DNA from: Microbacterium pygmaeum | Lineage (GTDB): Bacteria > Actinomycetota > Actinomycetes > Actinomycetales > Microbacteriaceae | Direction of reading: 5' to 3' | Assembly: GCF_900100885.1 (NCBI RefSeq) | Contig: NZ_LT629692.1 | Location: 620,001-684,000, forward strand | Length of the DNA stretch: 64,000 nucleotides | In this document: positions 27,000 through 35,721 of the stretch, in pieces | How the letters are laid out: the number at the start of each line of letters is the position of its first letter | Position numbering within the stretch: the stretch's first letter is position 1 | Notes under the pieces: model-generated | The model's database searches: none | Seen by the model: the letters and a program-made list of their open reading frames with translations, nothing else | What the model was told of the DNA's origin: nothing | Translations under genes and position numbers: made by a program

Positions 27000-27581
27000 C
27001 TACTGGCTGACCAGCACCGACTCCGCGAGCGGGCGCCGGGTGCGCGGCGCGTTCTCGCGCGCCTGCAGCTCGTCGGATGCGGTGCGGATGTCGCCGAGGC
27101 TGCCGACCGCCATCACCGTCATCGGCACCAGGGCCTCGTCGAGTCCGAAGGCCGTCGAGATCGCGGCGCGGTCGAAGCCGCCCATCTGGTGGGTGGAAAG
27201 GCCGTCGGCGTGCGCCTGCACGGTGAAGTGCGCGGCCACCTGCCCGGTGTCGTACTGCGCCCACGCGAGGGGCTTGCCGTCGCGCTCCGTCTCGGCGACG
27301 AACACGATAAGGGCGCCGGCATCGCCGGCCCAGACCGCGTTGAAGCCGGCGAGCGCTCCGACGACCGCGGCATGGGCGGCGCTGCCGCGTCGGGCGACGA
27401 TCACGCGCCAGGGCTGCGTGTTCGCGGCGGTCGGCGCCCAGCGGGCGGCCTCGAGGGCGCTGGCGAGCGCGTCCTCGTCGTTCGGGGCGTCCGCGTCGAA
27501 GATGCGCGTGCTCCACCGTTCGGTGAGGACGTCGAGGATGGTCGTCTCGGTTGCGGCGCGGCGGCTGGTGAGCGTGTTCAT
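27000..27581 (-). CDS. Nitroreductase family protein
   Basis: 193 residues of the FMN-dependent nitroreductase fold: ERWSTRIFDAD at the FMN-phosphate arginine site, EAARWAPTAANTQPWRVIV as the FMN-binding stretch, and VQAHADGLSTHQMGGF near the dimer interface. It likely reduces nitroaromatics or quinones with NAD(P)H; the physiological substrate is unknown. AGGAGC precedes the ATG. The following 111 bases hold no recognisable gene. Confidence 0.88.
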   Translation of the reverse strand: MNTLTSRRAATETTILDVLTERWSTRIFDADAPNDEDALASALEAARWAPTAANTQPWRVIVARRGSAAHAAVVGALAGFNAVWAGDAGALIVFVAETERDGKPLAWAQYDTGQVAAHFTVQAHADGLSTHQMGGFDRAAISTAFGLDEALVPMTVMAVGSLGDIRTASDELQARENAPRTRRPLAESVLVSQ

Positions 27582-27692
27582 CGGGATGCTCCTGACGGGT
27601 GGTTTTCATGGCTGAGACTCCGTCGGCCCGATGTATGCAACAGCATGGATCGCGTTTTGTTCCCGCGCGGTTCGGCGCCTCGCTGCGTTCCG

Positions 27693-29090
27693 TCAGAGCT
27701 GAGGCCACCCCGCCGGCCCCGGGGTGCCCGCCGGGTACTCGTCGAGCGGAACAGCGTTCTCACGCCATGCGTCCAGGACCGGCTGCACGATGCGCCAGCA
27801 CTGCTCGGCGGTGTCGCCGCGCACCGACAGCGTCGGGTCGCCGTCGAGGATGCCCTGCAGCACTTCGGCGTACGCCAGCAGTTCACCCTCGCCGAACTCG
27901 GCCTCCAGTGACGCGCGGTCGAGGTGGAACGGGTCGCCGGGGCCGTTGAGGTTGATCTCCAGCGCCATCCGGTCGGGGCCGAGCGTGAGACGCAAGACGG
28001 TCGGGTCCGCCGCACCGCTGAAGCCGGTCGGCAGGTGCGAGACCGGCTTGAAGGTGATCACGATCTCGCTGCGCCGATCGCCCAGGGCCTTGCCCGAGCG
28101 GAGGATGAAGGGCACGCCCTGCCATCGCGCCGTCGCAATGGCGACGGTCATCTCGGCCAGCGTCTCGGTGCCGAGCGCCGGGTCGACCCCCTCCTCGTCG
28201 GCGTAGGAGAGGAAGGTCCGGTCGCCGATCGTGCCGCCGGTGTAGCGGGCGCGATGGGAGGATGCCACGGGGTCACCGCCCCAGATGCTGGTGGCGCGCA
28301 GCACCATCGCCTTCGCATCGCGCAGGTCCACCGCGCTCAGGGTCGACGGCGGGTCCATCGCGACGACCGCCAGCACCTGCAGCAGGTGGCTCTGGATCAT
28401 GTCGACCAGGGCGCCGGCCTTGTCGTAGTACCCCGCACGTCCTTCGAGGCCGAGTGCCTCGTCATAGCGGATCACGACGGAATCGATGTGCTCAGCCGAC
28501 CAGACGGGTTCCGCGATGCGGTTGGTGAAGCGCACGCCCAGCACGTTCAGCACGGTCGAGCGGCCGAGGAAGTGATCGATCCGATGCACCTGATCCTCGG
28601 GGATCAGCGTCGCCAGCTGCGCGTTCAGCGCATGCGCGCTCGCCTCGTCGATGCCGAAGGGCTTCTCCAGCGCCAGGATCAGGCCGTCCGGCAGGGTCAC
28701 CGATTCCAGCGCGACGCACGCCTTCGCGGCGATCGCGGGCGGCACCGCGAAGTAGAACGCGGGGCGTCCCTCTGCCAACGCCAGGAGCGCCTCGAGGTCC
28801 TCGGGCTTCGTGATGTCGGAGCGCCGGTAGACGGCGCCGGCGAGCACCGCGTCGACGGCCGGACCCGAGGCATCCATCGTCGCGAAGGACGCCGTCACCA
28901 CCGACCGCCAATGCGCGTCATCCCAGTCGTCCATGCCCGCGCCGATGAGACGGATGCTGCGCTCCGGCTCCCTCGTCAGCAGCTGGCCCAGCGCCGGCAT
29001 CAGCAGTCTCGAGGTGAGGTCGCCGGACGCGCCGAGGACGATCAGGGTCGTCATCTCGGTGGTCGCGGCCGGCAGAGGCGTGGTGGTCAT
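27693..29090 (-). CDS. zwf: Glucose-6-phosphate dehydrogenase
   Basis: 465 residues. The NADP motif is GASGDLTSRLLMPALGQL near the N-terminus and the substrate site is HRIDHFLGRSTVLNVLG (RIDHxLG motif), with the C-terminal domain ending in WRIVQPVLDAWR. It catalyses the first oxidative step of the pentose phosphate route and supplies NADPH. The ATG at 29090 has TAGTGT six bases upstream (leaderless). It is not next to opcA, tal or tkt, so it is probably a second, stand-alone copy in this genome; that is inference. Confidence 0.9.
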   Translation of the reverse strand: MTTTPLPAATTEMTTLIVLGASGDLTSRLLMPALGQLLTREPERSIRLIGAGMDDWDDAHWRSVVTASFATMDASGPAVDAVLAGAVYRRSDITKPEDLEALLALAEGRPAFYFAVPPAIAAKACVALESVTLPDGLILALEKPFGIDEASAHALNAQLATLIPEDQVHRIDHFLGRSTVLNVLGVRFTNRIAEPVWSAEHIDSVVIRYDEALGLEGRAGYYDKAGALVDMIQSHLLQVLAVVAMDPPSTLSAVDLRDAKAMVLRATSIWGGDPVASSHRARYTGGTIGDRTFLSYADEEGVDPALGTETLAEMTVAIATARWQGVPFILRSGKALGDRRSEIVITFKPVSHLPTGFSGAADPTVLRLTLGPDRMALEINLNGPGDPFHLDRASLEAEFGEGELLAYAEVLQGILDGDPTLSVRGDTAEQCWRIVQPVLDAWRENAVPLDEYPAGTPGPAGWPQL

Positions 29091-29171
29091 GTCGCCACAC
29101 TATGCCGATTGCGCTCGCCGTCCCGGCATCAGCCGGGCCGAGCTCGTCCAGCCGGCTGACATGATCAGGAC

Positions 29172-30968
29172 ATGGCATCCCCCATCGAGGACTATGCGAT
29201 CCTCAGCGACTGTCACACGGCCGCGCTCGTCTCACGGGAGGGGAGCATCGACTGGCTGTGCCTGCCGCGCTACGACTCGCCGTCCACGTTCGGCGCGCTG
29301 CTGGGCAATCCCGATCACGGCAGATGGTCGCTGCGGCCGAGCGATCCGGATGCCGTCACCACCCGGCGCTACGACGCCGAGGGGTTCGTGCTGATCACCC
29401 GGTGGGAGACCGCGGACGGTGTCGCCGAGGTCGTGGACCTGATGCCGCACGGCGACCGGCGCGCGGATGTCATCCGCCGCATCCGCGGCGTCTCCGGGTC
29501 CGTGCAGTTCGAGCAGGAGCTGCGCGTGCGGTTCGATTACGCGCGGGCGCTCCCGTGGATGCATCAGGCCGGAACGGAGGACGAACCCGCACTCGTGGCG
29601 ATCGCCGGACCCGACGCGCTCGTCGTGCGCGGCGCACCGTTGACCGCGAACGATCACTTCCACACGGGCACGATCTCGATCTCGGCCGGGGAAAAGGTCG
29701 ATCTCACGCTCACCTGGTTCCCCGCGCACCGCGAGGTGCCCGGTCCGGTGGATGTCGACAGGGCGCTCGAGACCACTGCGGCCTGGTGGGCGACGTGGGC
29801 CGACAGCATCGAGCACGAGGGCCCCTACCACGACGAGGTCGTCCGCTCCCTGCTCGTGCTGCGCGCCCTCACGCACGAAGACACCGGGGGTATCGTCGCC
29901 GCGGCCACCACGTCCCTGCCGGAGGACTTCGGTGGCGTGCGCAACTGGGACTACAGGTACGTGTGGCTCCGGGATGCCTCGCTGACGCTGGAGGCGCTCC
30001 TCGAGCACGGCTTCACCCCCGAGGCCGAGGAATGGCGCCAGTGGCTGCTCCGCGCGATCGCCGGATCGCCCGCCGACGTGCAGATCATGTACGGCCTCGC
30101 GGGTGAGCGCCGGCTGACCGAGCGCGAACTGCCGAACTTCCCCGGATACGACGGCGCGGCGCCGGTGCGGATCGGCAACGGCGCCGTCGATCAGTTCCAG
30201 GCGGATGTCATCGGCGAGGTCATGATCGCGCTCGAGGCGGCTCGCCTGGCCGGCGTCGACGAGACGCCGTACTCATGGCCGCTGCAGCGCGCGTTGCTGT
30301 CGTTCGTCGAGGAGAACATCGACCGGCCCGACAACGGCATCTGGGAGATCCGTGGAGAGCCGCAGCTGTTCACGCACTCGCGCGTGATGGTGTGGGCTGC
30401 CTTCGACTGCGGTGTGCGCGCTGTCCGCATCCACGGTCTCGACGGCGACGCCGAGCATTGGGAGCGGCTCCGAGACCGCATGCGGCAGGAGATCGATGCA
30501 GCCGGCTACGACGCCGAACGCGGACACTTCGTCCAGTCGTACGGATCGACGGAGGTCGACGCGTCGCTCCTGCTGCTGCCGCTCGTCGGCTTCTGCGCAC
30601 CCGACGATCCGCGGATGATCGGGACCGTGGCGGAGATCGAGCGGCGCCTGATGCACGATGGTCTGCTGCACCGGTACCGCACGCAGTCGCAGGTCGACGG
30701 GCTGCCGGGACATGAGCATCCCTTCCTGGCCTGCTCGTTCTGGCTGGTGGAGCAGTATGCCGCCACCGGTCGCGACGACGATGCCGACGAGCTCATGGAC
30801 CGGGTGTGCGGACTGGTCAACGACGTCGGTCTGCTCAGCGAGGAGTACGACGTCACGCTGCGACGCCACGCCGGCAACACGCCCCAAGCGCTGTCGCACC
30901 TCTCGCTCGTGCGAGCGGCGGACGCGCTGGCCGGACGCCGGGGCCGGGCAGCTCACCGCAGTCGTTAG
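29172..30968 (+). CDS. GH15 family glycoside hydrolase (glucoamylase/trehalase-like)
   Basis: 598 residues. An N-terminal beta-sandwich (IEDYAILSDCHTAALVSREG, SIDWLCLPRYDSPSTFG) precedes the (alpha/alpha)6 barrel. Catalytic-domain markers are NWDYRYVWLRDASLT near 258, GIWEIRGEPQLFTHSRVMVW with the general acid near 390, and GLLSEEYD near 553 with the general base. No signal peptide is present, so it acts in the cytoplasm, like mycobacterial trehalases of this family. Substrate could be trehalose or maltodextrin. It diverges from zwf. Confidence 0.9.
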   Translation: MASPIEDYAILSDCHTAALVSREGSIDWLCLPRYDSPSTFGALLGNPDHGRWSLRPSDPDAVTTRRYDAEGFVLITRWETADGVAEVVDLMPHGDRRADVIRRIRGVSGSVQFEQELRVRFDYARALPWMHQAGTEDEPALVAIAGPDALVVRGAPLTANDHFHTGTISISAGEKVDLTLTWFPAHREVPGPVDVDRALETTAAWWATWADSIEHEGPYHDEVVRSLLVLRALTHEDTGGIVAAATTSLPEDFGGVRNWDYRYVWLRDASLTLEALLEHGFTPEAEEWRQWLLRAIAGSPADVQIMYGLAGERRLTERELPNFPGYDGAAPVRIGNGAVDQFQADVIGEVMIALEAARLAGVDETPYSWPLQRALLSFVEENIDRPDNGIWEIRGEPQLFTHSRVMVWAAFDCGVRAVRIHGLDGDAEHWERLRDRMRQEIDAAGYDAERGHFVQSYGSTEVDASLLLLPLVGFCAPDDPRMIGTVAEIERRLMHDGLLHRYRTQSQVDGLPGHEHPFLACSFWLVEQYAATGRDDDADELMDRVCGLVNDVGLLSEEYDVTLRRHAGNTPQALSHLSLVRAADALAGRRGRAAHRSR

Positions 30969-30976
30969 CCGCACGA

Positions 30977-31010
30977 CGGATGCCCCGGTCAGAGCCGACC
31001 GGGGCATCCG
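30977..31010. terminator. Strong bidirectional hairpin terminator
   Basis: A perfect 14-base stem CGGATGCCCCGGTC / GACCGGGGCATCCG with a six-base loop AGAGCC lies between the convergent GH15 and ABC permease genes. It is the strongest hairpin seen in the window apart from the repeat elements. Confidence 0.82.
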
Positions 31011-31024
31011 TGGTTTCCGCGGGC

Positions 31025-32170
31025 TCAGCCCCCGAGTGCCTCGCGGAGCTTCACGCGTGCGCCCATGCGCAGCAGCGAGTTCTCGTAGATCTTCGCGCCG
31101 ATCGCGATCGCGGCGACGCAGGTCGCGATGAGGATCACGAGCGAGAGGATCGGCTCCCACCACTGCGCCTCGCCGAGGTAGAGGCGCATCGGCATTCCCA
31201 CCGGTGCGGAGAACGGCACGTAGGACATGATGCCCAGCACCAGGGGGTTGTCGTTGAAGAAGATCACCAGGAAGTACGGCGCCATGATGAGCATCGTCAG
31301 CGGGGTCGTGGTGGATCCGATGTCCTCCTGGCGGGAGACCATCGCCGCCGCGGCCGCGAACAGGGACGCGAGCAGGATGAACCCGAAGAAGAAGAACACC
31401 GCGAACCACGCGATCGGCATGCCCAGGCCCTGCAGGATCTCTCCTTGCCCTGTGACGGTGAGCCCGACGATCGCGATCGCCGCGAGGATCAGGATCTGCC
31501 CCATCGCGAGGATCGTGTTGCCGATCACCTTGCCGGCCAGCAGCGCCCGCGTGGGGATCGCCGAAATGAGCAGCTCCACCACGCGCGTCTGCTTCTCCTC
31601 GACGACGCTCTGGGCGATCGTGCCGCCGAACAGGGATGCGGCCATGAGGAACACCACGCCGAAGCCGATGGCTACCAGGTAGCGCAAGCCCGCGTTGCCC
31701 TCGTCCGGGTCGAGGAGCTCGACCGGCGGGATCTGCGCGAGCGTCAGCAGCAGCTCGGTCGGTGCCGACGATTCCGCGATGACCGCGAAGCCCGTGGGCG
31801 AAGCGGAGTCGCCGACGATCGCAGCATCCACATCCCCGTCCGCGACGAGCTTCTCGGCCGCTGCGCGGTCGGCCGCGTCGGTGACCTCGAGATCCGCGCC
31901 GGCGGGAACGTACTGCGTGGCGTCGCTGGTGACGGCGACCGGGGTGGCGGTGGAGTTGCCCGCCGAGAAGCCGCCCCAGATGACCAGGGCGAGCGCGCCG
32001 AGGAAGAGGATCGCGGTCGAGATGACGAACGCTTTGCTGCGCAGCTTCGAGCCGATCTCGCGCTCGGCGACGAGCCAGACGCTCTGCGCTGTGGTCGGTG
32101 CGGCGGGTCCGGATCGTCCGGACCGCGGCGCGGGTGCGGCCGGGCGGGCGGTGGTGTCGGAGAGCGTCAC
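31025..32170 (-). CDS. ABC-2 type transporter permease (NatB-like)
   Basis: 381 residues. An N-terminal cytoplasmic Ala/Pro-rich stretch leads to one helix (about 45-68), then a large external domain (70-175) and five to six further helices ending in AKIYENSLLRMG. The segment SVVEEKQTRVVELLISAIP is typical of NatB/YhaP permeases. Start overlaps the ATPase stop (ATGA), so the two make one exporter. Substrate is unknown; NatAB homologues export Na+ or drugs. Confidence 0.88.
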   Translation of the reverse strand: MTLSDTTARPAAPAPRSGRSGPAAPTTAQSVWLVAEREIGSKLRSKAFVISTAILFLGALALVIWGGFSAGNSTATPVAVTSDATQYVPAGADLEVTDAADRAAAEKLVADGDVDAAIVGDSASPTGFAVIAESSAPTELLLTLAQIPPVELLDPDEGNAGLRYLVAIGFGVVFLMAASLFGGTIAQSVVEEKQTRVVELLISAIPTRALLAGKVIGNTILAMGQILILAAIAIVGLTVTGQGEILQGLGMPIAWFAVFFFFGFILLASLFAAAAAMVSRQEDIGSTTTPLTMLIMAPYFLVIFFNDNPLVLGIMSYVPFSAPVGMPMRLYLGEAQWWEPILSLVILIATCVAAIAIGAKIYENSLLRMGARVKLREALGG

Positions 32171-33051
32171 TGGATGACCTCCTTGAAGATCTGGGCGAGG
32201 GACGGATGCTGGGGGGCGAAGCTCGCGACATCGCCGTGTTCGACGGCTCGGCGCAGCACCCGCTGCGCGGTCGGCTCGTCGTCGGTTTCGAAGAGGGCGT
32301 AGCCGCCGTCGAAGTTCTCCACGCGCACGCCGGGCTCTTCACGCAGCCATCCGACGTCGCCGGTCGAGATCAGCTCGTAGCGGCGTGTGGAGTGCTGCGC
32401 GCGGAGAGCGTCACGGGTGCCGGCGGCGCGGATCGTTCCGCCGGCGATGATGACGAGGTCGTCGCACAGCCGCTCGACGACGTCGAGCTGGTGCGAGGAG
32501 AACAGCACGGCCGCGCCCTGCGCGGCGCGTTCCTGGAGCACGCCCGCCACGACGTCCACCGCGAGCGGGTCCAGGCCGGAGAACGGCTCGTCCAGGATCA
32601 GCACCTGCGGCTCGTGCACGAGCGCCGCGGCGATCTGCGCGCGCTGCTGGTTGCCGAGGGAGAGGGTCTCGACGTTGTCCTCGAGGCGCTCGCCGAGTCC
32701 GAGCTGCTCGAGCAGCGCCCGGGCGCGGGTCGTGGCATCCGTCTTCGAATAGCCGTGCAGACGCGCGAGGTAGACGATCTGCTCGAGGACCTTCATCTTC
32801 GGATACAGGCCGCGCTCTTCAGGCATGTAGCCGAAGCGGCGCCGGTCGGCGCGGGTGATGGGGGAGCCGTCGAGGGTGACGGTGCCGCCCTCGTCGCCGA
32901 GCACACCGAGCACGATGCGCATGGTCGTCGTCTTGCCGGCGCCGTTGCCGCCGACGAAACCGGTCAGCCGGCCGGGCTTCACGTCGAACGACACATCGTC
33001 GAGCACGCGCCTCCCGCCGTAGCTCTTCGTGAGTCCTGTGAGGGTGAGCAT
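32167..33051 (-). CDS. ABC transporter ATP-binding protein (NatA-like)
   Basis: 294 residues with Walker A VGGNGAGKTTT, Q-loop region FGYMPEERGLYPKM, signature LSLGNQQRAQIAAALV, Walker B VLILDEPFSGLD and the H-loop SSHQLDVVE. A C-terminal DUF4162-like domain is present. GGAGAC precedes the ATG. It is coupled to the permease gene, and the response-regulator gene ends 110 bases upstream in the same direction. Confidence 0.92.
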   Translation of the reverse strand: MLTLTGLTKSYGGRRVLDDVSFDVKPGRLTGFVGGNGAGKTTTMRIVLGVLGDEGGTVTLDGSPITRADRRRFGYMPEERGLYPKMKVLEQIVYLARLHGYSKTDATTRARALLEQLGLGERLEDNVETLSLGNQQRAQIAAALVHEPQVLILDEPFSGLDPLAVDVVAGVLQERAAQGAAVLFSSHQLDVVERLCDDLVIIAGGTIRAAGTRDALRAQHSTRRYELISTGDVGWLREEPGVRVENFDGGYALFETDDEPTAQRVLRRAVEHGDVASFAPQHPSLAQIFKEVIQ

Positions 33052-33160
33052 CCCGTCTCCTTCGTCTCGTGTGAACGACGTTACGGATGCGCCGCGCGCG
33101 GGGCATCCCCCGTGGGGCGGGTTCGTGCGCGAACGCGTCCGCCTCCGGGGGGAGACGGCG

Positions 33161-33847
33161 TCAGGTCATGCCGTGCCGGTGCGCGTAGACCACCGCGGCG
33201 ACCCGGTCTCTGGCGCCGAGTTTCTGCAGCACGTTGGAGACGTGGGTCTTCACAGTCGCCTCACCGATGAACAGTTCATCTGCGATCTCGGCGTTGCTCA
33301 TGGCCCGCGCCAGCAGCCGCAGGACCTCGGCCTCGCGGTCGGTCAGGTCGACGGGGAGCGCCGCTGATGCCGCGGCCGGCTCGGCGACCGTGTCCGGCGC
33401 CGATGGAAGTGTCGCGAACCGCTCGATCACGCGTCGCGTCACTTCGGGCGCGAGCAGCGCGTCGCCCGCCGCGGCGACGCGCACGGCCGAGACCAGCTCC
33501 TCCGGTCCGGCGTTCTTCAGGAGGAATCCGCTCGCGCCGGCGGCCAGCGCCTGGAACAGATAGTCGTCGCGGTCGAAGGTCGTGACGATCACGACGGCGC
33601 TGCCCAGCGACGCGTCCGCGACGATGCGGCGGGTGGCCTCCAGCCCGTCCATGCCGGGCATCTGCACGTCCATGCAGATGACGTCGGGCGAGAGCGCGGA
33701 TGCCGCGGCCACCGCCTCGCGTCCGTCCGCGGCTTCGCCCACGACGACCAGATCCGGCTGCGCTTCGAGGATCATCCTGAAGCCGGCGCGCATCACGGCG
33801 TGATCGTCGACCAGGAGGACGCGGATCGGAGCGCCCGCGCCGATCAC
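33161..33847 (-). CDS. NarL/FixJ family response regulator
   Basis: 228 residues. The receiver domain (1-125) has acidic pair DDH near the start, phosphoacceptor in VICMDVQMPGMDG and the conserved Thr/Lys (TTFDRDDYL, FLLKNAGPEE). A Pro/Ala linker leads to the LuxR HTH (about 165-228, LTDREAEVLRLLARAMSNAEIA). Its ATG overlaps the kinase stop (ATGA). It likely controls the ABC genes directly downstream. Confidence 0.92.
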   Translation of the reverse strand: MIGAGAPIRVLLVDDHAVMRAGFRMILEAQPDLVVVGEAADGREAVAAASALSPDVICMDVQMPGMDGLEATRRIVADASLGSAVVIVTTFDRDDYLFQALAAGASGFLLKNAGPEELVSAVRVAAAGDALLAPEVTRRVIERFATLPSAPDTVAEPAAASAALPVDLTDREAEVLRLLARAMSNAEIADELFIGEATVKTHVSNVLQKLGARDRVAAVVYAHRHGMT

Positions 33848-35127
33848 GCCGGCACCCGCGATGCCGCGGTGGCCGGGATGCGCACCCGCACCAGGAAGCC
33901 TCCGCGCGGCCGGGGGCCGGCCTCGATCGTGCCGCCCGATGCCGCGGCGCGCTCGCGCATGCCGACCAGGCCGAGGCCGGGGCGGTCGGACAACGCGACT
34001 CGGCCGGTGTTGGTGATCTCGAGCTCGATGTCCTGTGCGCCGTAGCGCAGGCGCACGTCGGCCGCGGCATCCGCCCCGCCGTGCCTGCGCGCGTTCGTCA
34101 ACGCCTCCTGCGTGATCCGGTAGATGTTGACCTGCGCGAGGTCGGACAGTTCGACCGGCTCGCCCACCACGGTGAGGGTCGTGGGCAGCCCGTTCTCGAT
34201 CGCGTGGGTGACCAGTTCCGGGAGCGCGGAGAGGCGCAGCGTGGTGCCGCTGGGTTCGCCGTCGCCGGCATCCGCACCGTGCGGGGTGCGCAGCGTCTCG
34301 AGCAGCTGGCGCAGGTCGCTGAGCGCCGAACGCGCCGAGCCCTCCACGCCGAGGAGCGCCGCTCGTGCAGCCGCCGGGTCGCGGTCCAGGACCGCGCGCG
34401 CGGCTCCTGCCTGCACGCCCATCGCGGACACGTGGTGGGCGACCACGTCGTGCAGTTCTCGCGCGATGCGCACCCGATCGAGCGCAACCGCCTGCGCTGC
34501 GGTGCGCTCCCGTTCGCGCTCGAGCTCGGCAGTGCGCTCCTCGAGGGCGGCGCGCTGGAGGGCGGACGCGTACGCGCGGTCGCCCATGTAGTACGCGCCG
34601 CCGAAGAATGCGACGTTGACGAGGAACTGCATGAGCATGAACGCGACGAACGGCGAGAAGACGCCGACGCGGGAGAGTCCCTCTTCGGTCGGCGCGGTGG
34701 CCGCCTGGAACGTCGTGACCAGCAGCCAGCCGAACATGCCGACGATGATGAGCACGCGGACCAGGGTCGCCCGGCGGCGGTTGTCGACCCAGGCGCCGAC
34801 GGTGTACATCGCGATGAAGAGGGCGATGTTGCCGACGTAGACCTCGGGAATGCGGAACGTTCCCCCGATGAAGAAGACGACAGCCACAGCGCCGGCGACG
34901 ATCTCGGGGAATCTCCGGCGTACGGCCAGCGGCGCGGTGAGTGCTGCGGCGTACAGCAGCAGCCAGCCGAGGGCGTGATCGTCAGCGCCGTAGACCCCCG
35001 AGACCGAGCCGAGTGCGGCGCTGAGGACGCCGCCGAGCATCAGGGCGGCGGCAAGCCAGACATCGGAACGCAGCTCGGCGCGGGACGGGCGCGGCCGCGC
35101 GGAAGGCAGCTCTGATGCGACGGACAT
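33844..35127 (-). CDS. Sensor histidine kinase (HisKA_3, DesK/LiaS-like)
   Basis: 427 residues. Five to six membrane helices occupy residues about 25-180 with little external sequence, so the signal is probably sensed within the membrane. The HisKA_3 motif is RIARELHDVVAHHVSAMG, and the HATPase domain has NIYRITQEALTNARRH, and GLGLVGMRERAAASGG. TAGCGT lies six bases before the ATG (leaderless). It forms a two-component system with the next gene, and the NatAB-like exporter follows, a layout seen for cell-envelope or drug stress modules. Confidence 0.9.
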   Translation of the reverse strand: MSVASELPSARPRPSRAELRSDVWLAAALMLGGVLSAALGSVSGVYGADDHALGWLLLYAAALTAPLAVRRRFPEIVAGAVAVVFFIGGTFRIPEVYVGNIALFIAMYTVGAWVDNRRRATLVRVLIIVGMFGWLLVTTFQAATAPTEEGLSRVGVFSPFVAFMLMQFLVNVAFFGGAYYMGDRAYASALQRAALEERTAELERERERTAAQAVALDRVRIARELHDVVAHHVSAMGVQAGAARAVLDRDPAAARAALLGVEGSARSALSDLRQLLETLRTPHGADAGDGEPSGTTLRLSALPELVTHAIENGLPTTLTVVGEPVELSDLAQVNIYRITQEALTNARRHGGADAAADVRLRYGAQDIELEITNTGRVALSDRPGLGLVGMRERAAASGGTIEAGPRPRGGFLVRVRIPATAASRVPA

Positions 35128-35194
35128 ACGACCACGCTACGGGCGGCGCGGGCGGCCGGCATCCCCCGTGCGGCGGATCGCAGGACCGAGCGAA

Positions 35195-35230
35195 ACTTGC
35201 TATTGACAAGCATGCTTGTTTTTAGCAAGT
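35195..35230. promoter_or_regulatory. Nested palindromic operator/promoter of the VOC-HxlR-RibD cluster
   Basis: An AT-rich island holds two nested inverted repeats: ACTTGCTA (35195-35202) facing TAGCAAGT (35223-35230), and the perfect palindrome ACAAGCATGCTTGT at 35206-35219. A consensus -35, TTGACA, sits at 35203-35208 inside it. The arrangement suggests tight repression, most simply by the HxlR-type regulator encoded in the operon. Confidence 0.68.
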
Positions 35231-35276
35231 ATGAGGTCACGGCACAGATACCGCACTCACCGAGAAGGAGAAGGAC

Positions 35277-35717
35277 ATGACCACCAGCATCTTCGTCAAC
35301 ATCCCGACGAGCGACCTCGAGCGCTCGAAGGCGTTCTACACGGGCCTGGGCTTCGGCATCAACCCGCTCTTCACCGACGAGAACGCGGCGTGCGTCGTGC
35401 TCGACGAGAACATCTTCTTCATGGTGCTCACGAAGGAGTACTTCGCGACGTTCACCGACAAGCAGATCATCGACCCGAAGACCCACGCGCAGACGAGCAT
35501 CGGACTCAGCCGCGATTCGCGCGAGGACGTCGACTCGGTCATGGCCGCCGGGCTCGCCGGTGGCGGCAGCGAGCCCAAGCCCGCGCAGGACTACGGCTTC
35601 ATGTACAGCCGCGACCTCGAAGACCCCGACGGCAACATCCTCGGATTCCTCTACATGGAGCCGCAAGCCGCCGACCAGGGGCCTGAGGCCTACATGGCCG
35701 AGCACGCCCAGGGATGA
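35277..35717 (+). CDS. VOC family protein (extradiol-dioxygenase-like fold)
   Basis: 146 residues: first module TSIFVNIPTSDLERSKAFYTGLGF, second module around VDSVMAAGLAGGGSEPK and SRDLEDPDGNILGFLYMEP. It belongs to the lactoylglutathione lyase-like group often paired with winged-helix regulators. GAAGGAGAAGGAC gives a strong ribosome site. Five bases separate it from the HxlR-type gene, so the three genes here form an operon. Confidence 0.86.
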   Translation: MTTSIFVNIPTSDLERSKAFYTGLGFGINPLFTDENAACVVLDENIFFMVLTKEYFATFTDKQIIDPKTHAQTSIGLSRDSREDVDSVMAAGLAGGGSEPKPAQDYGFMYSRDLEDPDGNILGFLYMEPQAADQGPEAYMAEHAQG

Positions 35718-35721
35718 CCGC

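Noticed and set aside
30273..32342. Long minus-strand frame over the GH15 end and ABC permease
   Set aside because: It reads through the strong hairpin at 30977-31010 and gives Arg-rich sequence without domains.
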